Positions 52,239-60,868 are shown, counted from the first letter of the stretch. The stretch is 64,000 nt of DNA from Pararobbsia alpina (GCF_902859895.1 NZ_CADIKM010000011.1:62001-126000); one strand, 5' to 3'. The notes: a model not told the origin generated them from the sequence alone. A program made the numbers and translations.

Positions 52239-52314
52239 GTTGTCTCCTTACTCGTTTTGATAGTGGAAAACAGGTGAAATAGAACCGGCGCCCCGCGCCG
52301 GACCCTCACTTCGG

Positions 52315-53316
52315 TCAACGCCCCTTGCGCCGGATGCGCCAGATATCGATGCTCACGGCGATCAGGATCACGCAGCCCGTGATGGCTTGCTGTGCGTAGG
52401 TGTTGATATTGAGCAGCACGACGCCGTTCGAGATGATGCCGGCCAGCGCCGCGCCGATGATCGCGCCCTCGACGCTGCCCGCGCCGCCCGAGAGACTCGC
52501 GCCGCCGATGGCCGCGGCCGCGATCACGTCAAGTTCGGCACCGAAACCCGAGGCGGGTTCGGCCGAGACGAAACGCGAGAAGCTGATGATGCCGGCGAGC
52601 GAGGCGATCAATCCCGAGAGCGTGTAGACGATGAACTTGACGCGGTTGGTGCGCACGCCACTGAGCCGCGCGGCGACTTCGTTGCCGCCCGTCGCGTAGA
52701 CATGGCGCCCGAAGCGCGTACGGCGCATGAGAATCGCGAAGCAGACGGTCATCACGATCATGATGACGACCGGAAACGGCACCAGGCCGATATAGCCCTG
52801 ACCGATATAGGCAAAGCTGTCTGGAATGTCAGGCGTGACCGGCACGCCCTTGGTGATGATGTACATGAGCCCGCGGCCGATGCTTAGCGTACCGAGGGTT
52901 GCGATGAACGGCGGCAGTTCGATGCGTGTGATCAGAAAGCCGTTGAAAGCGCCGACCGCGACTCCCACACCGAGCCCGCAGAGCACCGCGGGGAACGCAC
53001 CCCAGCCCTGCTGGAAGGCCAGCGCCGTCATCAGCGACGACAGTCCCATGACCGAGCCGACCGACAGGTCGATGCCGCCCGTGATGATCACGAGCATCAT
53101 GCCGATCGACATGATCGCGATCAGCGAGAATGAGCGAAACACGCCCATCAGGTTGTCGGTCGTCAGGAAATACGGCGAGAAGAAACTGATCAGGATACCG
53201 ACAAGAATCAGCACCGACAGAATGTTGAGCTCGCGAATCTTGAGCCAGCCGCGCAAGGTATCGAGCAGCGACGTCTGCGCTGGAGGCGGTTCTTTTTTCG
53301 ATGGAATTGCGCTCAA
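52315..53316 (-). CDS. Ribose-type sugar ABC transporter, permease
   Basis: A 333-residue RbsC-type permease with 8-10 hydrophobic helices, GGIDLSVGSVMGLSSLMTA (~90-110) and the late family motif GGASLSGGAGSVEGAIIGA (~275-293). The start is taken as the TTG at 53316 because AGGAG lies seven bases upstream and the product then begins with the hydrophilic SAIPSKKEPPP. The frame is open to 53487, but that part overlaps the CRP-like sites and has no ribosome site. First gene of the importer operon. Confidence 0.88.
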   Translation of the reverse strand: MSAIPSKKEPPPAQTSLLDTLRGWLKIRELNILSVLILVGILISFFSPYFLTTDNLMGVFRSFSLIAIMSIGMMLVIITGGIDLSVGSVMGLSSLMTALAFQQGWGAFPAVLCGLGVGVAVGAFNGFLITRIELPPFIATLGTLSIGRGLMYIITKGVPVTPDIPDSFAYIGQGYIGLVPFPVVIMIVMTVCFAILMRRTRFGRHVYATGGNEVAARLSGVRTNRVKFIVYTLSGLIASLAGIISFSRFVSAEPASGFGAELDVIAAAAIGGASLSGGAGSVEGAIIGAALAGIISNGVVLLNINTYAQQAITGCVILIAVSIDIWRIRRKGR

Positions 53317-53397
53317 CGTATGTCTCCTGACCCTATAGTTCGCCGGCATCGGGAGCACCGGCTTGCAATGATCATAGGCGCGTCGATCATTCGAATC

Positions 53398-53413
53398 TGT
53401 GACGGCCGTCATA
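53398..53413. promoter_or_regulatory. CRP-like site upstream of the ABC importer
   Basis: TGTGA-CGGCCG-TCATA: 9 of 10 conserved positions of TGTGA-N6-TCACA. It is 82 bases upstream of the permease TTG, a fit for an activator site. Confidence 0.6.
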
Positions 53414-53472
53414 CAAACGTATTGGGGTTGTCCCAGGGGTCGATCGGGCGTGCCCAAGGAGTCGGCGCGATC

Positions 53473-53488
53473 TATGACGGCGGTCACA
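53473..53488. promoter_or_regulatory. CRP-like site upstream of the epimerase gene
   Basis: TATGA-CGGCGG-TCACA: 9 of 10 conserved positions. It is 87 bases upstream of the epimerase start. It shares the GACGGC core with the sites at 53398 and 56422. Confidence 0.6.
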
Positions 53489-53527
53489 GAACTTCCTCCC
53501 CGAACAAGCTAGGATGCACGAGCAATG

Positions 53528-53544
53528 TCAGACAAATGGTCTGA
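53528..53544. promoter_or_regulatory. Inverted repeat TCAGAC-N5-GTCTGA, possible GntR operator
   Basis: Perfect 6-base arms with a 5-base spacer, 31 bases upstream of the epimerase start, where a repressor would block transcription. Spacing and symmetry suit FCD-type GntR operators. A GntR gene of that type lies at 55599. Confidence 0.45.
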
Positions 53545-53574
53545 ATTTTTTTCCCGAATCAAGGAGCGAGACGC

Positions 53575-54468
53575 ATGACGAAGCGAGTGATTGTTACAGG
53601 CGGTAGCGGACTGGCCGGCAAATGGGTCGTCGAAGACCTCGTCGCGCACGGCTACGAAGTGCTCAACGTCGACCGCGTGCCAATGGCCAAGGGCACCGCG
53701 CGCACGTTGCTCACGGACCTCACCGACGCGGGACAGGTGTTCAATGCGCTGGCCTCCAGCGTCAAGCTGCGCGAGTTCGACGAAGACATCGAACCGAAGC
53801 CGATCGACGCAGTCGTGCATTTCGCCGCGATTCCCCGGATTTTCACGACAACGGACAACGAGGTGTTCCGCATCAATGTGATGGGCACCTACAATGTGCT
53901 CGATGCCGCTTCGAAGCTCGGCATCAAGAAGGTCATTCTCGCCTCGAGCGAGACGACCTACGGCACCGTATTTGCGCATCGCCATCGCGATCCGGTCTAT
54001 TTCCCGCTCGACGAGGACTATCCGGTCGACCCGATGGACAGCTACGCCACCTCGAAGATCATCAACGAAGTGACGGCCAAGGCCTTCCATCGCAGGACCG
54101 GCATGGACGTCTACTGCTTCCGGATCGGCAACGTGCTCGACCCCGTCGACTACGAGAAGTTCGCGACCTGGAACAAGGACCCGTCGCTGCGCAAGCGCAT
54201 CACGTGGAGCTATATCGACGGCCGCGATCTCGCGACGGCGTGCCGGCTCGGCATCGAAAAGGACGGGCTGGGCTTTGAAGTGATGAATGTGGCGGCCGAC
54301 GATGTGTCGTCCGACCTGCCGACCGCCGAACTGATCAAGCGCTTCTACCCGAATGTGCCGGTCAAGAAGTCGATGGGCGAGTTCGAGACGATCCTCAGCA
54401 ATGAAAAGCTCAAGCGTCTGCTCGGCTGGAAGCAGGCGTACAAGTGGCGCGAGCAGGTCAAGAAGTAA
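53575..54468 (+). CDS. NAD-dependent epimerase/dehydratase (extended SDR)
   Basis: A 297-residue Rossmann enzyme: VIVTGGSGLAGKWVVEDLV (~5-23), the NAD-selecting Asp in VLNVDRVPM, FAAIPRIF, ASSETTYGT and the YATSK catalytic Tyr/Lys pair (~157-161). AAGGAG precedes the ATG. Close relatives in sugar-acid clusters act on uronates or aldonates, but the substrate here is unknown. It is divergent from the ABC importer and shares its regulatory region, so the two are probably co-regulated. Confidence 0.85.
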   Translation: MTKRVIVTGGSGLAGKWVVEDLVAHGYEVLNVDRVPMAKGTARTLLTDLTDAGQVFNALASSVKLREFDEDIEPKPIDAVVHFAAIPRIFTTTDNEVFRINVMGTYNVLDAASKLGIKKVILASSETTYGTVFAHRHRDPVYFPLDEDYPVDPMDSYATSKIINEVTAKAFHRRTGMDVYCFRIGNVLDPVDYEKFATWNKDPSLRKRITWSYIDGRDLATACRLGIEKDGLGFEVMNVAADDVSSDLPTAELIKRFYPNVPVKKSMGEFETILSNEKLKRLLGWKQAYKWREQVKK

Positions 54469-54558
54469 GGCACTAGCCGGGAAGAGAGGCAGGCATGGGG
54501 TCCGGACAGTCCGGACCTACCGGACTCCAGGTCTCGCACAATCGACCGACGCAATGCA

Positions 54559-54612
54559 AAGCGCCTCGTTCACATCGATCTCGTTGGATCGATTGCGAAA
54601 CGAGGCGCTTTT
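54559..54612. terminator. Bidirectional terminator with nested hairpin
   Basis: A perfect 12-base stem AAGCGCCTCGTT (54559-54570) pairs with 54599-54610. Its loop holds a second stem, ATCGATC with GATCGAT. A T-run follows on the plus strand and, through AAA at 54558, on the minus strand. It lies between the convergent epimerase and ltnD genes. Confidence 0.85.
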
Positions 54613-54660
54613 CAATTCCAGCAGCGCATGCCTATACCACAGGCATGCGCTGCGCACGGG

Positions 54661-55557
54661 TCACTGCTTGGCGGCCGGCAGCTCGATCCCGGGAAAGATC
54701 TTGACCACGGCCGCATCGTCCTCGCCGCCATGGCCCGCCGACGAGGCCATCATGAACATCTGGTGCGCCGCGGCCGAGAGCGGCAGCGGGAAGCGGCTGC
54801 GACGCCCCGTGTCGAGCACGAGACCCAGATCCTTGACGAAGATGTCGACCGCGGAGAGGGGTGTGTAGTTACCCGACAGGATGTGCGGCACGCGGTTCTC
54901 GAACATCCACGAATTGCCCGCGCTGTGGGTGATCACCTCGTAGAGCGCATCCGGATCGACCCCTTCGCGCAGCCCGAGCGCCATGGCTTCCGCCGATGCG
55001 GCGATATGTACGCCCGCCAGTAGCTGATTGATGATCTTGACCTTCGAACCGACCCCATGTGCGGCGCCGAGCCGGTAGACTTTCCCGGCGATCGCCTCGA
55101 GCACCGGCTCGCAGAGCGCATAGGCGGAGGCAGGCCCCGAGCTCATGATCGTCATCTCACCCGATGCCGCGCGCGCGGCGCCACCCGACACGGGTGCGTC
55201 GAGCATCTGCAAACCGGCCGCCTCGATCCGCGCGGCCAACGCCACCGCGAATTCCGGCGCCACCGTCGCACTGGCGATCACGAGCCCGCCAGGTTTCATC
55301 GCGGCGACCGCACCGTTCTCACCGAACAGAACCGTCTCGGTCTGCGCGGCATTGACGACCAGCGTCAGCACGATGTCGACGCGCCGCCCGAGCTCCGCGG
55401 GGTTCGCACACGGGATGCCGCCGTCCTGTTCGAATTCGCGCAATATCTCGGGCCGCACGTCGCAGCCGTGCACATTGAAACCCGCGCGCAACAGCGAGCG
55501 CGCGACCCCGAGACCCATTGCACCGAGACCGATGACCCCTACATTTTTGTTAGACAT
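54661..55557 (-). CDS. ltnD: L-threonate dehydrogenase
   Basis: A 298-residue beta-hydroxyacid dehydrogenase: NAD-binding GVIGLGAMGLGVARSLLRAG (~7-26), DAPVSGGAARAASGEMTIM (~118-136, substrate site) and the catalytic Lys in GVGSKVKIINQLLAG (~169-183). The sequence and the company of otnI/otnK/otnC fit LtnD, which oxidises L-threonate to 2-oxo-tetronate. It lies 41 bases downstream of the GntR gene on the same strand, so the regulator and enzyme are likely co-transcribed. Confidence 0.88.
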   Translation of the reverse strand: MSNKNVGVIGLGAMGLGVARSLLRAGFNVHGCDVRPEILREFEQDGGIPCANPAELGRRVDIVLTLVVNAAQTETVLFGENGAVAAMKPGGLVIASATVAPEFAVALAARIEAAGLQMLDAPVSGGAARAASGEMTIMSSGPASAYALCEPVLEAIAGKVYRLGAAHGVGSKVKIINQLLAGVHIAASAEAMALGLREGVDPDALYEVITHSAGNSWMFENRVPHILSGNYTPLSAVDIFVKDLGLVLDTGRRSRFPLPLSAAAHQMFMMASSAGHGGEDDAAVVKIFPGIELPAAKQ

Positions 55558-55598
55558 GGTTTTGCGATCACTCGATAGACAGGAAACACGCGCGGGTG

Positions 55599-56300
55599 TT
55601 AAAGCCTCGCCTCGGCGAGCCGGCGCGCGGCGTTGACCATATGTGTCTGCGCGGCAAGCCGCGCACTCGCGGATTCGCGGGCCCGGACGGCGGCCACGAT
55701 CGCCGCGTGTTCCTCGCGGACCTGCCGCGAAAAATCTTCGCGCGTCGCTTCGTTGTGGCGCGTGACGATCATCGCGGCTTCAAGATACTGATGAAGGAAG
55801 CTCAGCGTCTTGAGAAAATAAGGATTGCCCGTGGCTTCCGCGATCGCGCGATGAAACGCCACATCCTCGGCCACGCCGTCGGCACCTGCCGCGACGGCCG
55901 TCGCGATCGCCGCGAGTGCCTTGTCGATCGCGTCCATCTGTTCGTCGGTGCGGCGCAACGCGGCCTGGGCCGCCACTTCAGCTTCGATGGCGCGGCGCAG
56001 CTCGAGAATCTGCCACACGGCATCGGGCTCGATCGCCTCCGCATAGTCGATCCTCAGCGGCCGCGCGACACTGCTCGACGTGACGAACATGCCGCTGCCC
56101 TGGCGTGACTCGATCACACCCTCGTTGCGCAGACGCGAAACGGCTTCGCGGATGACGGTGCGGCTGACTCCGAAGGCCTGCGCGAGCGCGGCTTCGGTGG
56201 GCAGCTTGATTCCCTTGGCGAACACGCCATTATCGATCTGCGCCAGCAGCTTTTCCGCCACGCTGTCGCTCATCGTCTGAACAGGAATCTTCTCAAACAT
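55599..56300 (-). CDS. GntR-family regulator with FCD domain
   Basis: A 233-residue regulator. The winged helix-turn-helix (~10-70) reads LPTEAALAQAFGVSRTVIRE and LRNEGVIESRQGSGMFV. The all-helical FCD domain (~85-225) carries candidate metal-binding residues in DVAFHRAIAEATGN and the later His residues. Such proteins respond to small carboxylates. The ATG at 56300 (MFEKIPVQTM) is preferred, but 56306 and 56318 are possible and no strong ribosome site decides. A perfect inverted repeat just upstream suggests autoregulation. It likely controls ltnD and perhaps the den/otn genes. Confidence 0.88.
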   Translation of the reverse strand: MFEKIPVQTMSDSVAEKLLAQIDNGVFAKGIKLPTEAALAQAFGVSRTVIREAVSRLRNEGVIESRQGSGMFVTSSSVARPLRIDYAEAIEPDAVWQILELRRAIEAEVAAQAALRRTDEQMDAIDKALAAIATAVAAGADGVAEDVAFHRAIAEATGNPYFLKTLSFLHQYLEAAMIVTRHNEATREDFSRQVREEHAAIVAAVRARESASARLAAQTHMVNAARRLAEARL

Positions 56301-56316
56301 GGACATAAGGAATTTC

Positions 56317-56341
56317 AAGTTATCTGGTCATAATATAACTT
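56317..56341. promoter_or_regulatory. Inverted repeat AAGTTAT-N11-ATAACTT upstream of the GntR gene
   Basis: Perfect 7-base arms enclosing CTGGTCATAAT, 17 bases upstream of the GntR start. The centre contains TGGTC, a common GntR-family half-site. Probable auto-operator. Confidence 0.5.
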
Positions 56342-56421
56342 ATGTGAAGACCATCGGAAAGTTCCGTGAAGCCTGATTCGCGTCTCTTTGAGGCCCGAAA
56401 TACGAAGTGTTGCAAGCGGGA

Positions 56422-56437
56422 TGTGACGGCGATCACA
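56422..56437. promoter_or_regulatory. Perfect CRP-type site upstream of the amidase gene
   Basis: TGTGACGGCGATCACA matches TGTGA-N6-TCACA at all ten conserved positions. It is 68 bases upstream of the amidase ATG and about 120 bases from the divergent GntR gene. Confidence 0.7.
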
Positions 56438-56504
56438 AGTCCCACGCAAATGGGTTCGGGCACGGCAGAATCGGGCCATTGTGCGATACCCGTTCAAGGG
56501 AGAC

Positions 56505-57938
56505 ATGGCCGTGCTCGAGTTCGACGAATACAGGCAGTGCGATGCGACGCAACTCGCTCAGTGGGTCGCCAATGGCGTCGTCAGTCCACGGGAACTCCTC
56601 GAAACCGCGATCGCGCGCGCCGAAGCGGTTCAGCCGACGATCAATGCGATCACCCAGAAACATTTCGACCTCGCCCGCACGGCCATCGACCAAGGTCTGC
56701 CAACGGGCCCGTTCACCGGCGTACCCTTCCTGTTGAAAGACGTCTCGGTGCAAATGGCTGGCACCTCGACGAGCAACAGCAGCAAGCTGTATGCAGGGGT
56801 GATCGCCCAACAGGATTCGACGCTGGTATCGCGATACAGGCAGGCCGGCCTCGTGATCTTCGGCAAGACCAACACACCGGAGATGGGGCTCGCCGCCTCC
56901 ACCGAAACGGCACTGAACGGAACGACACGCAATCCCTGGGACCTGAGCCGGACCCCGGGCGGTTCGTCGGGAGGCGCGGCCGCGGCGGTGGCCGCCGGCA
57001 TCGTGCCCGCGGCACAAGGCAGCGACGGTGGCGGCTCGATCCGGATTCCCGCCTCCTGCTGTGGCCTGTTCGGTTTCAAGCCGACGCGCGCTCGCACGCC
57101 GCTCGGGCCTTTCGTAGGTGAGGGCTGGGGCAGCATGGCTTCGGTCCACGTCCTGACGCGCAGCGTGCGCGACAGCGCCGCCCTGCTCGACGCGACCCAG
57201 GGTCTCTCGCCAGGCGACCCCTATGCCGCGCCACCCGTGGCACGCCCCTACGTCGAGGAAATGACCACGCCACCGGGTCGCTTGCGCGTCGCGCTTCAGC
57301 TCGCCCCTCTCTCGGGCTCGCCGGTCGACGCCGCATGCATCACGGCTGCGCGGGATGCCGCACGCCTGCTGGAAAGCCTCGGCCATGAAGTCGAGCAAGC
57401 GCTGCCGCCCGGCAATGCCGAGGAACTGAGTACCGCCGCATGGGCGCTGGTGGCGGTCGGCGTCGCGGCGACCCTGCACCGCCGGGCCAGGATCCTCGGC
57501 CGTGAATTGCGCGAAGACGACGTCGAACCCGTAACGTGGCAAGCGGTACGCCATGCCGCGACACTGAGCGCCATCCAACTCGAAAATGCACGGCTGGCGA
57601 TCCACCTTCAGGGCAGGCGCATGGCAACCTTCCATGAACGCTACGACATCGTGCTGAGCCCCACTCTCGGGCAAGTACCGGTTGCACTCGGTCCGCAGAG
57701 CATGAGCAACCCCGATCTGGACGCTTACTCCGCCGCGCTGAAGCGCTTCACCCCTTTTACCAGTCTGTTCAACATGACCGGCCAGCCAAGCATGTCGGTC
57801 CCGCTTCACTGGACACCTGACGAGCTTCCAGTCGGAGTCATGTTCAGCGCGGCCTTCGGCAACGACGATCTGCTGTTCCGGCTCGCCCGCCAGCTCGAAC
57901 AGGCGCGCCCGTGGTTCGACCACGTTCCGTCCGTCTGA
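56505..57938 (+). CDS. Amidase signature family hydrolase
   Basis: A 477-residue amidase. The catalytic Lys lies in FLLKDVSVQMAG (~residue 78). The signature stretch has GGSSGGAAAAVAAGIVPAAQ (~153-172) followed by GSDGGGSIRIPASCCGLFG, giving the cis-Ser and nucleophile Ser. The substrate is unknown; members hydrolyse amides, carbamates or aryl-acylamides. The ATG at 56505 has AAGGGAG upstream and is preferred to a GTG at 56481. A perfect CRP-type site in front suggests catabolite-type control with the importer. Confidence 0.9.
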   Translation: MAVLEFDEYRQCDATQLAQWVANGVVSPRELLETAIARAEAVQPTINAITQKHFDLARTAIDQGLPTGPFTGVPFLLKDVSVQMAGTSTSNSSKLYAGVIAQQDSTLVSRYRQAGLVIFGKTNTPEMGLAASTETALNGTTRNPWDLSRTPGGSSGGAAAAVAAGIVPAAQGSDGGGSIRIPASCCGLFGFKPTRARTPLGPFVGEGWGSMASVHVLTRSVRDSAALLDATQGLSPGDPYAAPPVARPYVEEMTTPPGRLRVALQLAPLSGSPVDAACITAARDAARLLESLGHEVEQALPPGNAEELSTAAWALVAVGVAATLHRRARILGRELREDDVEPVTWQAVRHAATLSAIQLENARLAIHLQGRRMATFHERYDIVLSPTLGQVPVALGPQSMSNPDLDAYSAALKRFTPFTSLFNMTGQPSMSVPLHWTPDELPVGVMFSAAFGNDDLLFRLARQLEQARPWFDHVPSV

Positions 57939-58008
57939 GGGCTCATGCGACGTGCCTGGTACGGTGCTTGCGTGCTTCGACCGATAGTCCAATTCCGACG
58001 GAGCACCG

Positions 58009-59343
58009 ATGCCGATCGAAGCGACATGGTTTGTCCTGATCGGCGGCCTGCTGATCTTCATGGCGCTCGCACGCGGCGTGATTTCAAACTTGCCGATGTC
58101 GGGCGCCATGGTCTACCTCGTGGTCGGCTTCGTACTGGGTCCCGCCGTCACGGGGCTGCTGACGCCCGAGCTCCACGGCCACGGACATGTGATACGGCTC
58201 GCGACCGAAACAGGGTTGGTCGTCTCGCTGTTCGCGATCGGCCTGCACCTGCGCGTGCCGCTTGCCGACAAGCTCTGGCGATTGACGCTGCGGCTGGGCG
58301 TCGTCGCGATGGTGCTGACGATCGCGATCATGACGGCGATCGGCTACTACGCGCTCGCCCTGCCGATCGGCGTCGCCATCGTGCTCGCCGCGACCCTCGC
58401 GCCGACCGACCCGGTCCTCGCCAATGAATTGCGCCCCCGCGAGGCCGGCGACGACGAGCCCTTGCGATTTGCGTTGTCCAGCGAGGGCGGTTGCAACGAC
58501 GGGGCTGCCTGGCCATTCATCCTGCTCGGCCTTGCCCTATGCGGCGTCGACAACGCCGCGCAGCAGAGCCCCGGCGCCTTTCTGCTATCGGTGCTCTGGG
58601 GCGTCGGGAGCGGTATCGCGATCGGCTGGGGATTCGGCACGGGAGTGGTCGCGCTCGTCACGCGCCTGCGCACGCGTTTCAACGCAGCACTGGGCCTCGA
58701 AGCCTTCTTCGCGCTCGGCCTGATGTCGGCATGTTATGGGGCGGCGCTGCTGATCCAGGGTTATGGATTCTTGGCCGTCTTCGCGGGCGGCGTCGCCTTG
58801 CGGCGGCGCGAACGGGCCTTCACCGGCGACAAGCCCCCGGCGGCCGCGCTCGAAAGTGTCGAGCAGGGTGAAATGGAGCAGGCGGCGATGGACCCCGATC
58901 TCGCCCATGCCGTGATGGCCGAGTCGATGATGGCGTTCGCCGTCGAAGTCGAACACCTCGTCGAACTCGTACTGATGCTCCTGATCGGCAGCGTCGTGTC
59001 GGCGCACTGGCGCGAGTTGCTCGACTGGCGCGTAGTGGGACCGGTTTTTCTGCTGCTCGCCGTCGTGCGGCCCGTCAGCACCTCGGTGGCGCTGCTCGGC
59101 TCCTCGCTGTCGCGCCACCAGCGTCTGCTCGCAGCATGGCTCGGCATCCGCGGCGTCGGCACGTTCTACTATCTTTTGTTCGGCATCGAGCATGCTCCCG
59201 GCCCGATGCTCGACCCGATCGTGGCGATCGTGCTCGCCGCGATCGTCGGATCCGTATTTCTGCATGGCGCGACGGCGACGGCCTTGCTCAATCGGTATTC
59301 GACACCCTCCCCGCCCCAGAGGATCCCTGAAGGTGGAACCTAG
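58009..59343 (+). CDS. Cation:proton antiporter (CPA1 type)
   Basis: A 444-residue membrane protein with about twelve helices. Family motifs are LAATLAPTDPVLANEL (~125-140, the Asp of the ion site) and SSEGGCNDGAAWPFILLGLA (~158-177, the ND pair of electroneutral antiporters). These fit Na+(K+)/H+ exchange at the inner membrane. A hydrophilic insert around 265-300 is longer than usual. It overlaps the convergent iron-permease-like gene by four bases. Confidence 0.88.
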   Translation: MPIEATWFVLIGGLLIFMALARGVISNLPMSGAMVYLVVGFVLGPAVTGLLTPELHGHGHVIRLATETGLVVSLFAIGLHLRVPLADKLWRLTLRLGVVAMVLTIAIMTAIGYYALALPIGVAIVLAATLAPTDPVLANELRPREAGDDEPLRFALSSEGGCNDGAAWPFILLGLALCGVDNAAQQSPGAFLLSVLWGVGSGIAIGWGFGTGVVALVTRLRTRFNAALGLEAFFALGLMSACYGAALLIQGYGFLAVFAGGVALRRRERAFTGDKPPAAALESVEQGEMEQAAMDPDLAHAVMAESMMAFAVEVEHLVELVLMLLIGSVVSAHWRELLDWRVVGPVFLLLAVVRPVSTSVALLGSSLSRHQRLLAAWLGIRGVGTFYYLLFGIEHAPGPMLDPIVAIVLAAIVGSVFLHGATATALLNRYSTPSPPQRIPEGGT

Positions 59344-59828
59344 TGCGCGGGCGACGTGTTCGAGGGTTCCGGCACGTGGCCGTCTCCCGCTGGCCGGGTC
59401 GCCAGTTTCAAATAGGCCGCCGCGAGGCGACGCAATTCGTCTTCGCTGGCGTCTTCAATGCCGATCATCGTGTTGCTCGCCGCGCGGTGCGAAGCGATCA
59501 GTTCATTAAGCTTGAGATGGAGAGCGACGCTGTCCTTGTTCTGGCTCTGTTGGATCAGGAATACCATCAGGAAGGTCACGACCGTGGTACCCGTATTGAT
59601 GACGAGCTGCCATCCATCAGAGTAATGAAAGAGCGGGCCCGTCACAATCCAGATTGCGATACAGATGACGGCGATACCAAAGGCGATGGGTGAGCCCGCG
59701 AAGCGCGTGACCACGCTTGCGAAGCTGTCGAACATCCGGGTGAGCGGATGGGGATTCGCATAGGCCGGACTTGATGTATCGGGAACGGTTTCAAGGGCGT
59801 CGGTCGGCGTCGGGTCATTGGTGCTCAT
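59340..59828 (-). CDS. Low-affinity iron permease-like membrane protein
   Basis: A 162-residue protein with two hydrophobic helices (FGIAVICIAIWIVTGPLFHY and VINTGTTVVTFLMVFLIQQS, ~58-105) and the following QNKDSVALHLKLNELIAS segment. This is the Iron_permease (Fet4-like) family pattern found in many bacteria, although iron transport is unproven for these short versions. The ATG at 59828 with GGAGG upstream is preferred over the longer open frame to 60026, whose extra part is not protein-like. Confidence 0.85.
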   Translation of the reverse strand: MSTNDPTPTDALETVPDTSSPAYANPHPLTRMFDSFASVVTRFAGSPIAFGIAVICIAIWIVTGPLFHYSDGWQLVINTGTTVVTFLMVFLIQQSQNKDSVALHLKLNELIASHRAASNTMIGIEDASEDELRRLAAAYLKLATRPAGDGHVPEPSNTSPAH

Positions 59829-60045
59829 GGCTGCCTCCTGTCCGGGTGAACTGTTAACCGAGCAATACGTGTGCCTCGCCTGACACACCGTCGCCATGCC
59901 CGCGCTCCGGTCCGGGTCTGTCCGGAGCGGGTCTTTCCCAAGCGGGTCTATCCCAATCGAGAGGGTACCGATCGTTGCGTAATAGTAGAGAGGCGGCCAC
60001 TGCCATGGCCGCCGATGTTCAGACATGCTCTACCGGCCCACCGCC

Positions 60046-60531
60046 ATGAATTCAGACAAGCCTGACCCCGCACGTGTGCGCCCCGCCACCACCGTGGCGC
60101 AGCGGCGCGTGCTGGTCGCCGACGACGATAGCGATCTTGCCCATTCGATGGTGACGATCCTGCGAGCCGAAGGCTTCGACGCGCAGTACGTTTATACTGG
60201 GCTCGACGCCGTGACGATGACGCGCCGCTGGCAGCCCCAGGTCGTGCTGCTCGACCTGACGATGTCTCAGGGCTCGGGTTGGGAAGTCGCGTCCACGCTG
60301 CGTTCGGGTCTCGCACCGGACTGCCTCCTGATCGCGCACTCGGCACTCGATGCACCGGAAGACATCGAACGATGCATTGAAGCGGGCTTCGATGCCCACT
60401 TCGCCAAGCCCTGCGACATTGATTCGCTGCTGCAGGTATTGCGCGGCTATTACAGCATCGGCGACGCATGGCGGCAGTCTGCAGCGCAGGAAGGTGGGAG
60501 GCTGAAGACGTTCCCCGCCACTCCCCGCTAG
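60046..60531 (+). CDS. Single-domain response regulator
   Basis: A 161-residue protein: a short N-terminal tail, then one receiver domain (~22-140) with VLVADDDSD acidic pocket, phospho-acceptor Asp in VVLLDLTMSQGSG (~68) and Lys in HFAKPCD (~121). No output domain. Likely a phosphorelay intermediate or CheY-like protein; the hybrid kinase at 42005 is a conceivable partner by inference only. The ribosome site is weak; an in-frame start at 60025 is possible. Confidence 0.8.
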   Translation: MNSDKPDPARVRPATTVAQRRVLVADDDSDLAHSMVTILRAEGFDAQYVYTGLDAVTMTRRWQPQVVLLDLTMSQGSGWEVASTLRSGLAPDCLLIAHSALDAPEDIERCIEAGFDAHFAKPCDIDSLLQVLRGYYSIGDAWRQSAAQEGGRLKTFPATPR

Positions 60532-60679
60532 CGATTCCCCATTCCACGTCCCGAGTCCCACGACGCGCCGACGCCCTTTTCGAAGCCGGTCCTTCGGGCT
60601 GCAGCGCGTCGCGCGCTCGGGGACAATCCCCGTCACACACGACGGGCCTATGCCCGCGCCACCCTCTGACATTTCACCG

Positions 60680-60868
60680 ATGAGTCGACTGATCCTGATT
60701 GCCGCGCTGATCCTCGCAGGCTGCGCGTCTCCCATCGTGTTCCGAGATCCCAAAACCGGTCATACCGCCGAATGCACGACGGCGAATCCCGCGCCCTTGC
60801 CGGCCGCGAAGCGCGACGTCGACAAATGCATCGCAATATTCGAACACCTGGGCTGGATCCGGCAGTAA
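60680..60868 (+). CDS. Tiny predicted lipoprotein
   Basis: A 62-residue protein beginning MSRLILIAALILAGC, a short lipoprotein signal with lipobox LAGC. The mature part (~48 residues) has three further Cys (including AECTTANP and VDKCIAIFE) and ends LGWIRQ. Function unknown. The frame opens ten codons earlier, but that would displace the signal peptide. Confidence 0.7.
   Translation: MSRLILIAALILAGCASPIVFRDPKTGHTAECTTANPAPLPAAKRDVDKCIAIFEHLGWIRQ

Noticed and set aside
52315-53487. Longer N terminus for the ABC permease from 53487
   Set aside because: It would cover both the regulatory sites and a clear AGGAG-TTG start at 53316 and adds residues unlike RbsC-type permeases.
57985-58000. GTCCAAT half-site upstream of the antiporter gene
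   Set aside because: The left half is not complementary at the required spacing.
56433-58109. Long open frame of 558 codons on the minus strand opposite the amidase gene
   Set aside because: Arg/Gly/Ala-rich translation without motifs; the amidase signature on the plus strand explains the open frame.
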